Made by a program: the position numbers and the translations under genes. Shown here in pieces: positions 51,697 through 61,517 of a stretch of DNA of 64,000 nt (positions within the stretch are counted from its first letter, which is position 1; every line of letters starts with the position of its first letter). Source of the DNA: Flavobacteriales bacterium (GTDB lineage Bacteria; Bacteroidota; Bacteroidia; Flavobacteriales_F; PHOS-HE28); assembly GCA_016721005.1 (NCBI GenBank), contig JADKJM010000005.1, forward strand, positions 124,001-188,000, written 5' to 3'. The notes below the pieces were generated by a model. That model made no database searches. It was given only the letters and a program-made list of their open reading frames with translations, and was not told where the DNA came from.

Positions 51697-54600
51697 TGCT
51701 TCATTCGGTCGCGTCCCGTTCTTGTCGGCACTGCACTCCGGCTTGATGCGCACCACGAAGTACATATCGATCTTCCCCTTGTTCTTCGCTTCGACCTGTC
51801 CACGGTGGGTGCATTCGAAACAGTCCTTCACCAATTCGTAGGTGTCGCCACTGATGTTCAGTTCACCGGGTTCGCCGCTGCTCTCCATGCGGCTGGCGGT
51901 GTTCACCGTATCACCCCAGATGTCGTAGGCGAACTTCCGCTTGCCCACCACCCCCGCCACGACGGGACCCGAGTGGATCCCGATCCGGAGCACCCACGGC
52001 ACCTTGCCTTTCGCTTCGCGCTGGCGTTTCCACTCCGCCATGAGTTCTCGGATCTCCAAGCCTGCCAACACCGATTTGTGTGCGTGGAATTTATCGCTGC
52101 GCGGCACACCGCCTGCGCACATGTAACTATCACCGATGGTCTTGATCTTCTCCAACCCGTACTTCCCGATGATGTCATCGAAGTGGATGAAGCACTCGTC
52201 CAACTCGTTCACCAGTTCCTCCGGCGTCATCTTCTCCGCCGCCTTGGTGAAGCCTTTCATATCGGTGAACATCACCGACACCTCTTCGTGCCTACGTGCC
52301 GTGGCCTTGCCGTTCACCTTCAGTTCTTCACTGATCTCCTTCGGAAGGATGTTCAACAGCAGCCCTTCGATCTCCACCTTCTGTCCTTCGATCTCCTTGC
52401 TCTGCGCCACCACCTCTGCGGTGCGTTCATCCACCTTGCGCTCCAGGATCACGTTGCGCATGCGCAGTTGGCGTTCGCGCACCTTGATGTAACTGAAGAG
52501 CGTTATGGCGATGAAGAGCGCCAACGCGGTGTAGAACCACCACGAGCGGTACCATGGGGGTAGCATGGAGAAGCGGAACTCCGCCGGGGGATCGGTCCAT
52601 TCACCGGTGCGATCCATTGCTTTCACCTTGAAGGTGTAATTGCCGGCGGGCAGTGCGGGGTAATGCGCCTCCGTGGTGGTGGTGATCGGTTGCCAAGCCT
52701 CGTCCAGTCCTTCGAGCCTGTACTGGTAGCGAACGGCGGCGGGGTCGCTCAAGGCCACGCTGCCGTAAACGATGCGCACGTTGCGCTCGGTGTGGTCCAA
52801 GGACATGTCCATGAGCAATGGGCGGTCCTCCAGGTTCACCTTCCACGCCCTGATGGTGACCAACGGCGGAACGCTGCGATCACTTTCCTGTTCGCTACCC
52901 ACCCGCGTTGCACCGTTCACAGTACCGAACAGGATGCCTCCGTTCTCCAAGGTGCAGACCGCGTTGGGTTTCACTTCGATCCCGGTGAAGCCCGCGCGCT
53001 CCGTGAAGGCGATGAAGCCATCCTTCTTGTGCCGCCACTTGTTCAAGCCTTTGTTGGTACCGATCCACACGTGGCCACTTCCGTCCACGCCAAGCGCCTT
53101 GATGGTGTTGCTCAGCAATCCTTCCTCGGTGGTGAATCGCTGCACCTCCTTGCTGTTCTCCAGCACGATGATCCCTTGCCCTTCCGTACCCACCCACAAG
53201 CGGCCCTCCTTGTCCTGCGTGAAACAACTGGCCGCGAAGGACCGACCGAGGTCGACCCGGACCGCCTTGCCATTGTCGATACGCGTGATCCCGTTCACCG
53301 TGCTACCCACCCAGATCGTACCGTTGCGATCGCGATAGATCGACGTGACATTGTTCCCCGCAAGTCCTTCCTCCTCGGTGTACACGGTCGGGACCGTTCC
53401 TGAACCCGGGAGGTAACGACGCAAGCCGTTCAAGCCACCGACCCATATCTCGCCGGGCTGGCCGAGCTCCAATGCGGTCACTTTCAGATCGGCCAGACTG
53501 CCGGACACTTCCACCGCATCCACCGCCTTTCCGCCGGATCGTGGATCATAACGAAGCAATCCGCCATTCTCGGTTCCCACCCACACATAGCCTTTCTCAT
53601 CCTCTTTCAAGCTGCGGATGAAGTTGGTGGTGAGTTGGCCCTTCTGTACCGTGATGAATTCGGGAGCACCGCTCTTGGAGAGGATCACGATCCCTGCGTT
53701 CGTTCCGAACCACGTGCGTCCGTTGCGATCCTCCATGACGGCGAAGACCTTGGGGTCGATTAGTCCATCCGCCTCATCATAACTCACGAAGCGGTCGCCT
53801 TTGAAAATATCCAGACCGCTATCACTGGTTCCGATGAGCAAATTGCCTTCGCGGTCGCGTACGACACACCGCACGAATCGACCATGCAAGCCATTGTTCA
53901 ATCCGTAGGTCCGTACGCCGGAATTGCTCACCACCGACGCACCGCCATCGATCGTTCCGATCCACACATTGCCCACACCGTCCTCACCGAAGCAGATCAC
54001 GGTGTTGCTGTTCATGCCATTGCCGATGTCGAAGCGATCGAACCTGTTCGTCTTCGGCTCCACGCGGAATGCACCACCGCCCTGCGTGCCCACCCAGATG
54101 TTGCCGTGCGAATCCTGGAACACGGATGTCGGGTTGAACAATCCCAATGCACCGGGTAAGGCCAGATCCGCTGTTCGGCCGTCCTTGATCGTGGGCAATC
54201 CGCCACCATCCTCGACGAAGCAGATCGTTCCATCCTGGAACTCGGTCATGCTGAGAAGCTTGTTCTTGATCCCGCTCGCTTCACCGTGTTGTTCAGCCGT
54301 GATCGCATTCCCCTCTTCGGGCAAGGTCCCGAGGGACCACGCAGCTTGTCCCGCTGTGCTCAACCAGATCTTCCCGGACCTGTCCTGGACGATGCCGGTG
54401 ATGGCGCTGGTGATCCCGCTGCCCACCGTGAGCGTCCGGAACCTTCGACCATCGAAGTGGGTGAGTCCTCCTTCCAGGTGTCCCGCCCAGAGCCCGCCAT
54501 CCTTGTCCACCAACAACGCACGCACACCACCGGAGGCCACACCGTCCGCAGTGCCGTGATTGTAAACGGTGATCCCATCGTAACTGGCCAGACCGGCCTC

Positions 54601-54782
54601 GGTCCCGATCCAGATCGTGCCATCATTCCCTGCGCAGCGCAGTACACTTTGCTCGCCGGAAGACCTTGTTGTACCGAAACGTTCTCGAAGAAATAGCGCT
54701 GGGCATTGCCGCCCATGGGCAGGAACAGCAGCAGAAGGAACACCCCTTTCGAAACGGCTGCTGCACAGGACCGATGGATCAT
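51649..54782 (-). CDS. Two-component-propeller sensor with class III adenylate cyclase (frameshifted N-terminus)
   Basis: About 1045 residues. The true start is ATG 54782: signal peptide MIHRSCAAAVSKGVFLLLLF then YFFENVSVQQGLPASKVYC; near 54632 one base is missing and the rest runs in another frame from NDGTIWIGTEAGLASYDG. About a dozen Reg_prop propeller repeats (DGTIWIG; GNVWIGT), a Y_Y_Y domain (YQYRLEGLDEAWQPI), one membrane helix (WFYTALALFIAITLFSYI), a coiled coil and a class III cyclase domain follow. The cyclase motifs are complete: VSVMFTDMKGFTKA, KIKTIGDSYMCAGG, AYDIWGDTVNTASRM. An outside signal is probably turned into cAMP. It follows the TPR/caspase gene by 12 nt. Confidence 0.85.
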
Positions 54783-54794
54783 GGATGGGTCGGA

Positions 54795-56947
54795 TCAACG
54801 AGTGAGTTCATAGAACGACGCGTCGCCACCGGCGGCATTGGACACCACCACCGTGTTCCCGATGCTCTCGCTGTAGTTCTGCATCTGTGCCTTCAGGGAA
54901 CCGTAGTTGTAGAAACTGTAGATGTCGTCCTTCTTGCCGTCGGCCGGGATCCAATAGGCCTTGCCGCTGACGGTCCGGCCATGCCCGGTGTACCACACGA
55001 GGACCGTGTTCACTTTGTTGGTCCGCACCAGATCGCGGAGTTCCACATTGAAGAAGCGCTCCAGTTGCTCCTTGGTCAGGTTCTTCTTGTTGATGGTGCG
55101 TTGGATGGTGTAGCTCGCAAATGCCTTCTGCATCTTGGCCGCATCGGCGGAAGAGGATTGCAGCGCCGGAAAGTTGCGGTAGTTGGTATTCTCGATGTAG
55201 ATCACCCACGTGATCCCGGTGGAGCCCGAGTGGACCACTGATTCCGATGGAGGAGGCTTCACAACCGCAACAGGCTCGGCCTTGCGCGTGATCGTATAGA
55301 CGAGATCACTCGCATTGCCGAATTGGTCCTCCGCCCTTATCGTGAACTGATCCTCTCCCTTCAGGTCCACCTTGATACTGAACTCCGGGTCCTTCTGATC
55401 CGGAGCATAACTGGCATTCACCCCGTTCACCGAGATCGTGCTGATCAAACTCTCATCCTTCACGATCCCTCCACGAAGACCTCCGACCTGCCTGCGGGCA
55501 GTTGAATGGTAGTGCCTTCCGCTTTGGGCGAGAGTATGCTGATCAATGGCGCAACACCCTCGCTGCGTTCGATCCGGAGGACCTCGCTGCTGAAGTTCTC
55601 GTAGATATCCGTGGCCTGGACCACCAGTTCGGTCACGTCCATCCCCAATGGAATACTGACGACGAATTCAGGATCCTTCTCATCGGTCGCGAAATCCGCA
55701 GGCTTTCCATTCACGGTGATGGACTTGAGCAAACTCTTGTCACGCACGTGTCCGCTGACCTCCACGAAACGGATCGAATTGGAGACCTGCGCGATATCCG
55801 CGACATGGAAGGGTTTGATGATCGTGATCGATGGCGCGTCGCTTTCCCGGTTCATTTCATAGACCTGGAGCGCGATCCGCTTCCGGGATCCCTCGATCAA
55901 TTGTTGTTGGTCACCACTGAAGGTCCCTGTGGCCACGAGTTCCTTCTGCAGCGATTCAAGATCCTTCAACGCACCCTCGAGATCCAGATTCGATTCACGC
56001 AGATCAGCACGAAGCTGTAGCGCCTCCGTGTCCTTCATATCCGCAAGCACCAACTGGTTCGCGTCGTTGATGGCATTCTGGAACTGCCCATAGCCCTGGT
56101 AGTAACGGGCCCGCTGCAGATACACCGCGCGGTCGGTCCTGCCTAGGGCCATGCAGCGGCTGATGTCATCGATCGCCTTCGCATACTCCTTCTGGTGACC
56201 ATAGGCCTTGCTCCGGCAGAAGAGTGCATCCGTACTCTGTGGATTCAGTTCCAACGCACGCGTGCAGTGCTCAATGGACTTCTCGAGGGTCCGCATCTTC
56301 ATGGTAGGACCTGAATAGAGTTCGTACAAAGCGAGCTGGACCTCAGAAGCCGCCACATATGCGGGTTCGTAGAGGTGGTTCCATTCCAGCACCCGATCCA
56401 GGTCGAACTCCGCCGTTTTGTAGTCACGCGTCGCTGTTCTCACCACGCCGTGTATGAAATAGGTATCCGTGGTAGCCTTCACGGCGAGCGCTTCATCCGC
56501 TGCATTCGATGCACGATCCAACTCCCCTGTTCGCAGGCAGGCCTTCGCGAGCAGCATGAGCGCTTCCTGGTTCTTCGGCGAAACAAGGATCGCTTGATCA
56601 CAGAATTCGGCCGCAACCGTAGCGCTGTCCATATCGAAGTACGCCCGTGCGGCAGCAACCGCATTGACCGGTTCTCCCTTATCCAAGCGTGCCGCTTGTG
56701 CTAGATCGCTTGCACGTTCCACAAGCTTCCCCAATGATCCATACACCTCGGCGCGCGCCTGATAGGCCTTGATCATCCCTGGTTCCGTGCGGATGGCGAA
56801 GGAGTATTTCTCCAAGGCCTGTTCGAACTCCTGCGCAGCCCTCAGCTTCTCCCCTTCCTTGAAGAACGCTTTGCCGGATTGTGCTTGTGAACCGGCAGCG
56901 GCAATGAACAGAATGATGGGTAGCAGACGGCGTAGCGTACAATGCAT
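54795..56947 (-). CDS. TPR protein with C-terminal caspase-like domain lacking its Cys (frameshifted)
   Basis: Two frames that belong together. The first (55460-56947) has signal peptide MHCTLRRLLPIILFIAAAGS, ~10 TPR units and two Ig-like linkers. It stops at FVEGS; one missing G near 55460 links it to IVKDESLISTISVNG. The second (to 54795) has a peptidase C14-like domain: ITWVIYIENTNYRNFPALQS, LVWYTGHGRTVSGKAYWIPA with the catalytic His, then TVVVSNAAGGDASFYELTR where family members carry DAC with the catalytic Cys. The Cys is absent, so it is probably an inactive, binding-only caspase fold. It forms a likely operon with the cyclase gene. Confidence 0.75.
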
Positions 56948-56959
56948 GGCGGTGGTTCC

Positions 56960-56967
56960 CAAATGTA
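56960..56967 (-). promoter_or_regulatory. -7 promoter element TACATTTG of the TPR/caspase operon
   Basis: A perfect TAnnTTTG match 12 nt before ATG 56947; it argues against the in-frame TTG at 56962 as the start. Confidence 0.5.
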
Positions 56968-57052
56968 GGCGGATCCGATCGTTGCGCCGTGCGCCTAGGT
57001 CCTCGCCATCCGATCACCTCCACCCGAACTCAAGGAAGTCGATCCTGCGCGA

Positions 57053-57871
57053 TCACTCCGCTGACGTGAACCTGGCCATGATCTCCGGCGTGACGCCCGT
57101 GCTGCTGAAGCCCCCATCGTGGTAGAGGTTCTGCATGGTGACGAACTTGGTGTAATCGCTGAACAAGGCGAGGCAGAAGCGGGCGCAATCCTCCGCTGGT
57201 GCATTGCCGAGCGGACTCATTTCCTGTGCGAATCCGAAGAAGCCATCGAAGCCCTTCACCCCTGAACCCGCCGTGGTCATGGTCGGACTCTGGCTCACGG
57301 TGTTCACCCGAACGCTCTTCTCCTTGCCCAAGTGGTATCCCCAACTGCGTGCGATCGATTCCAACAAGGCCTTCGCGTCGGCCATGTCGCCATAGTTCGG
57401 GAAGACCCGTTGCGCTGCGATATAACTCAATGCGACCACGGACCCTCCTTCCGCCAGAGCATTCCCCTTATGCGCGGCCTGCAACATGCGGTGCAAACTC
57501 ATCGCGCTCACATCCAGGGTCTGCTTGTACCATTCGTAATTCAGATCGTCATAAGGCCGCCCTTTGCGCACGTTCGGGCTCATGCCGATGCTGTGCAGGA
57601 CGAAATCCATCGGTCCACCCAGTTTGGACTGCGCCTCGGCGAACAACTTCTCGAGGTCGTCATCATTCGTTGCATCCGCAGGAATGATAGCTGCACCGGT
57701 CGCTTCGGAGAGTTTGTTGATCTCGCCCATGCGCATCGCCACCGGTGCGTTGGTGAGCACGAAGGAAGCTCCCTCGGCATGCGCAAGCTCGGCCACCTTC
57801 CATGCGATGCTCATTTCGTTCAGTGCCCCGGAAATGATGCCTCGCTTGCCCTTCAGGATCCCGTTCGCCAT
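57053..57871 (-). CDS. fabI: Enoyl-ACP reductase FabI
   Basis: A 272-residue short-chain reductase of the FabI class: LKGKRGIISGALNEMSIAWK (nucleotide-binding loop with the FabI-specific spacing), MDFVLHSIGMSP, and the catalytic pair in VFPNYGDMADAKALLES (Tyr-x6-Lys), followed by SVRVNTVSQSPTMT. It performs the last step of each fatty-acid elongation cycle with NAD(P)H. Monocistronic; TATCTTCG at 57890-57897 is a likely -7 element. Confidence 0.95.
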   Translation of the reverse strand: MANGILKGKRGIISGALNEMSIAWKVAELAHAEGASFVLTNAPVAMRMGEINKLSEATGAAIIPADATNDDDLEKLFAEAQSKLGGPMDFVLHSIGMSPNVRKGRPYDDLNYEWYKQTLDVSAMSLHRMLQAAHKGNALAEGGSVVALSYIAAQRVFPNYGDMADAKALLESIARSWGYHLGKEKSVRVNTVSQSPTMTTAGSGVKGFDGFFGFAQEMSPLGNAPAEDCARFCLALFSDYTKFVTMQNLYHDGGFSSTGVTPEIMARFTSAE

Positions 57872-57889
57872 GTGTTCTGTGATAGGCGG

Positions 57890-57897
57890 CGAAGATA
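57890..57897 (-). promoter_or_regulatory. -7 promoter element TATCTTCG of fabI
   Basis: Lies 18 nt upstream of ATG 57871; fits TAnnTT(T/C)G. Confidence 0.4.
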
Positions 57898-57975
57898 GAC
57901 GGAGACGCCGGAGAACAGGACCTTGGTTTGCACGCTAACCGTGAGCAGGGTACCTTGTCCTTTCAATCAGCCCTC

Positions 57976-60900
57976 ATGTTCCGATCAAGTACCCTGTTCC
58001 TCGCCATTACGTTGCCTTTCGCCGTGGCATTCGGCCAATGTGTGACCACATTCCCCGCCAATGAACCGTTCACAAGTGGCACGGAGGGCACGCCCGGAAC
58101 GCTTCCAACGAATTGGACGAACCTCACCGGGGACGATCTGGATTGGTGGGTGGATCGCAACGGAACCCCGACGGCGAACACCGGCCCCATTACGGACCAC
58201 ACGCTGAACAATACCACAACGACCGCGAATTACATGTATGTGAGCGCGGCTGCGGCGGGTGCCACGCCGGGCAAGACCGCCATCCTGCAATCACCATGTT
58301 ACAACATCAATGGCATCGGTTCGCCGTACCTGACCTTCTGGTATCACATGCGTGGTGCGCAGATGGGCAGCTTGATCGTGGACATCAATGCGAACGGGAC
58401 CGTTACGCAGAACGTCTGGACCGCTACTGGTGATAAAGGACTTTACTGGAAGCAAGGTTGGCTGAACCTGTCGCCCTGGGCTGGCCAGACGAACCTGCGG
58501 GTCCGGTTCCGTGCGATCACTGGCAGTGGTGCGTTGAGCGATCTGGCCATCGACGATGTATTCGTGGGGAACCTTGTGCCGGTATTCGGTTGCAACGAAG
58601 CAACGGCCAGCAATTACAGTGGAAGTGTGAATGTGAACAATGGTACCTGTTCATACACGTGCCCTGGTGGGCAATCCCGTGTCCGGATCGACATCTTCAA
58701 TGATAGCTATCCGGGAGAGACCAGTTGGTCGCTGAAGAACGGATCCACAGGTGCAACATTGGCAAGCGGAACCTACCAAGGCACCACACTTTGTGTTCCC
58801 AGCAATACCTGCCTGGTCTTCCGGATCAACGATACAGCTGGTGATGGCATCTATCACAGCACCTATGGCTACGGGGCGTATTACGTCTGGCTGGACGGGG
58901 TGCTGGTCCGCCAAGGGGGAACATTCGGATCGTACGAAGAGACCACCTTCAATTGTCCTCCGGGCTTCAGTTGTGGAACGGCGCTTCCTCTTACGCTGGC
59001 ACCGTTGACCGGGAGCTATCCGCAGACCTTGACCACCTTCACCACCACGGCCGTGGAGTCATGGTACGACTTCACACCACCACAGACCGGCCAGTACCGG
59101 GTCACCACCTGCGGGACCAACACCTGCGATACGCGGTTGTGGCTGTATGATCTCAATTGTTCGAGCATCGTCCTGAGCAATGGTGTGGAAGGCGCAACGT
59201 TCGCGGATGACAACCTGGGCGGCTGTGGGCTACAGGCCGTGGTGAGCGCCAACATGCCCGGCGGCACGCTCCATCACCTGCGCGTGGGAGACAATGCAGG
59301 TGCGTGCGGCAGTGCCATTACGGTGAGCATCATCTACGATGGTCCGGTGGTGGGCTGCATGAACGTGGCGTCGTGCAACTTCGAACCGTTGGCGACGATC
59401 CCGTGCGCGAACTGCTGCATTGCCTTCGGCGATCCCAACTGTCCGGAAGGCCCCGACCTGACCTTGGACCAGGCGCGCTTGCAGAGCACGCTTACCATGC
59501 AATCCGTTACGATCACGGATGTATGCGCACCGGCGGAAGGCTGTGTGAAAGCGCTCGGACAACGCTATGTTCTCCGCTTCGCGACACGGATCCACAATAT
59601 CGGCACGACCGATTATTTCATCGGGAACCCGAGCAGCCAACCGATCATGTTCAATACCAACAATTGCCATGGTCACGCACACTATGCCGGCTATGCCGAT
59701 TACCTGCTCTTCGACCAGGACAACAACTCCATTCCTGTGGGATTCAAGAACGGGTATTGCGTCATCGATGTCGGTTGCTCTCCAGGGTACTCGGGGCAGT
59801 TCGGTTGCAGCAACATGGGGATCAGCAAAGGGTGCTATGATGAGTACTCGTCCGGGACCACCTGCAACTGGGTGGATATGACGGATGTCGTGGACGGAAC
59901 CTATACGCTGGTACTTCGCACCAACTGGCAGCATGCGCCCGATGCACTGGGCCGACAGGAAATGAGTTATGCGAACAACTATGCGCAGGTGTGCATCAAC
60001 ATCACGCACAATGCCCAGAACGTCCCCTCCTTCACGGTGGTCTCCCCTTGCCCCATCTGGACGGATTGCCTCGGGCAGGCCTATGGCGATGCGCGTGCGG
60101 ATTGCAACGGCGTGTGCGCGGGCCCGACCAAGCGTGGCGACCTGAACAATGATGGTAACCAGACCCAACCCGATGCCATGGAATACGTGGCGGCCATCCT
60201 GGGCAACGACATCAGCCCTTCAAGCTGCAACGACCTGAACAATGATGGCTTGGTGACGGTGACCGATGCGGCCCTGATGGGCAACTGCTACAACCAGCAG
60301 GCCGTGCATGACGGCACCAGCCATGTGCTGCACTACCATCCGTGGTGCGATTTCCCGCGCGGCTGGCAGAGCACTTCGGATCATGTGGATCTGAGCCTCG
60401 GGAACCTTGACCCGGTCAACCATACCGTGGATGTGCTGGTGCGCAATCCGACCTGCCGAGTAGTCGGATATGAGTTCGAGATGAGCGGCATCACGATACA
60501 ATCCGCAGAGAACCTCGTACCCAACCTGGAAGGAAGCCCGACGGATGAGATCACGGTGAGCACCACCTTGGGCGGCACCAAGGTCATCGGCCTTTCGTAC
60601 CTCGACAGCACGATGGTGAAGAACGCCGACTTCGTTCCGCTGCTTCGCGTTCACTACCTCACACTCACCGGTGCCGATATCTGCATCACGCACATCACGG
60701 ACATCGTGAACAAGGACGCTAACAATGTGAGCACGAGTATCGTGAACGGATGCTTGTCCGTTCCGAACACGGTCGCAGTGTATCCGAAGGTCTGGTTGGA
60801 AGGCCCCTATGTGGCATCCTTACCACCGTTGATGCGTGATGACCTCCGTGCAGCATTACTGCTACCGAGCACGGAACCCTACACCGCATTGGGCTTCACC

Positions 60901-61512
60901 CATGTGAATGGTGGCGGTGGCGAGCAAGTGAGCGCTGGTGTGTTCACCATCACCGGAGCGAACGCTATTGTCGATTGGGTCATGGTCGAGGCCCGGAGCA
61001 CCACCCCACCATATGCGGTGTTGGCCACGCGTAGCGCCTTGTTACAGCGCGATGGTGATATCGTTGGAACGGATGGCGTGTCGCCGGTCCTGCTCCAGGT
61101 GGCACCGGGATCCTACCGCCTGTCCGTTCGGCATCGCAACCACTTCGGAGCCATGACCGCCAATGCGGTATCACTCGGCGCCGCGCCAATGACCGTTGAC
61201 TTCCGCGCGGTGGAGACCGCGACCTATGGAACGGATGCCCGGAAGAACGATCTCGGCGCGTGGATGCTCTGGGCAGGGAATGCGCGCAAGGATGGGATCA
61301 TGAAGTACATCGGGCAGGATAATGATCGTGATCCGATCCTGAACGTGGTGGGTGGGTCGATCCCCACGGCAACGATCACCGGATACTACATGGAGGACAC
61401 GAACCTGAGCGGCGTGGTGAAATACACCGGCAGCTTGAATGATCGGGATGTGATCCTCTTGAATATCGGAGGAAGCATCCCCACGGCGACGCGAACGGAG
61501 CAATTGCCTTGA
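57976..61512 (+). CDS. Secreted multidomain protein with lysyl-oxidase-like and dockerin-like segments
   Basis: 1178 residues. ATG 57976 gives signal peptide MFRSSTLFLAITLPFAVAFG. A beta-sandwich region with GATPGKTAILQSPCYNI follows, then a Cys-rich part. Around residues 515-680 lies a lysyl-oxidase-like domain: RFATRIHNIGTTDYFIGNP, NNCHGHAHYAGYADYLLFD with the His cluster that binds copper, and SYANNYAQVCI. At ~720-775 are two dockerin-like loops (GDLNNDGNQTQPDAM; NDLNNDGLVTVTDAAL). The end (GNARKDGIMKYIGQDNDRDP ... NIGGSIPTATRTEQLP) is a C-terminal region seen in Bacteroidota surface proteins. It may oxidise amines or crosslink matrix. Its stop is 5 bases from the recN stop. Confidence 0.75.
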   Translation: MFRSSTLFLAITLPFAVAFGQCVTTFPANEPFTSGTEGTPGTLPTNWTNLTGDDLDWWVDRNGTPTANTGPITDHTLNNTTTTANYMYVSAAAAGATPGKTAILQSPCYNINGIGSPYLTFWYHMRGAQMGSLIVDINANGTVTQNVWTATGDKGLYWKQGWLNLSPWAGQTNLRVRFRAITGSGALSDLAIDDVFVGNLVPVFGCNEATASNYSGSVNVNNGTCSYTCPGGQSRVRIDIFNDSYPGETSWSLKNGSTGATLASGTYQGTTLCVPSNTCLVFRINDTAGDGIYHSTYGYGAYYVWLDGVLVRQGGTFGSYEETTFNCPPGFSCGTALPLTLAPLTGSYPQTLTTFTTTAVESWYDFTPPQTGQYRVTTCGTNTCDTRLWLYDLNCSSIVLSNGVEGATFADDNLGGCGLQAVVSANMPGGTLHHLRVGDNAGACGSAITVSIIYDGPVVGCMNVASCNFEPLATIPCANCCIAFGDPNCPEGPDLTLDQARLQSTLTMQSVTITDVCAPAEGCVKALGQRYVLRFATRIHNIGTTDYFIGNPSSQPIMFNTNNCHGHAHYAGYADYLLFDQDNNSIPVGFKNGYCVIDVGCSPGYSGQFGCSNMGISKGCYDEYSSGTTCNWVDMTDVVDGTYTLVLRTNWQHAPDALGRQEMSYANNYAQVCINITHNAQNVPSFTVVSPCPIWTDCLGQAYGDARADCNGVCAGPTKRGDLNNDGNQTQPDAMEYVAAILGNDISPSSCNDLNNDGLVTVTDAALMGNCYNQQAVHDGTSHVLHYHPWCDFPRGWQSTSDHVDLSLGNLDPVNHTVDVLVRNPTCRVVGYEFEMSGITIQSAENLVPNLEGSPTDEITVSTTLGGTKVIGLSYLDSTMVKNADFVPLLRVHYLTLTGADICITHITDIVNKDANNVSTSIVNGCLSVPNTVAVYPKVWLEGPYVASLPPLMRDDLRAALLLPSTEPYTALGFTHVNGGGGEQVSAGVFTITGANAIVDWVMVEARSTTPPYAVLATRSALLQRDGDIVGTDGVSPVLLQVAPGSYRLSVRHRNHFGAMTANAVSLGAAPMTVDFRAVETATYGTDARKNDLGAWMLWAGNARKDGIMKYIGQDNDRDPILNVVGGSIPTATITGYYMEDTNLSGVVKYTGSLNDRDVILLNIGGSIPTATRTEQLP

Positions 61513-61517
61513 GCGCG

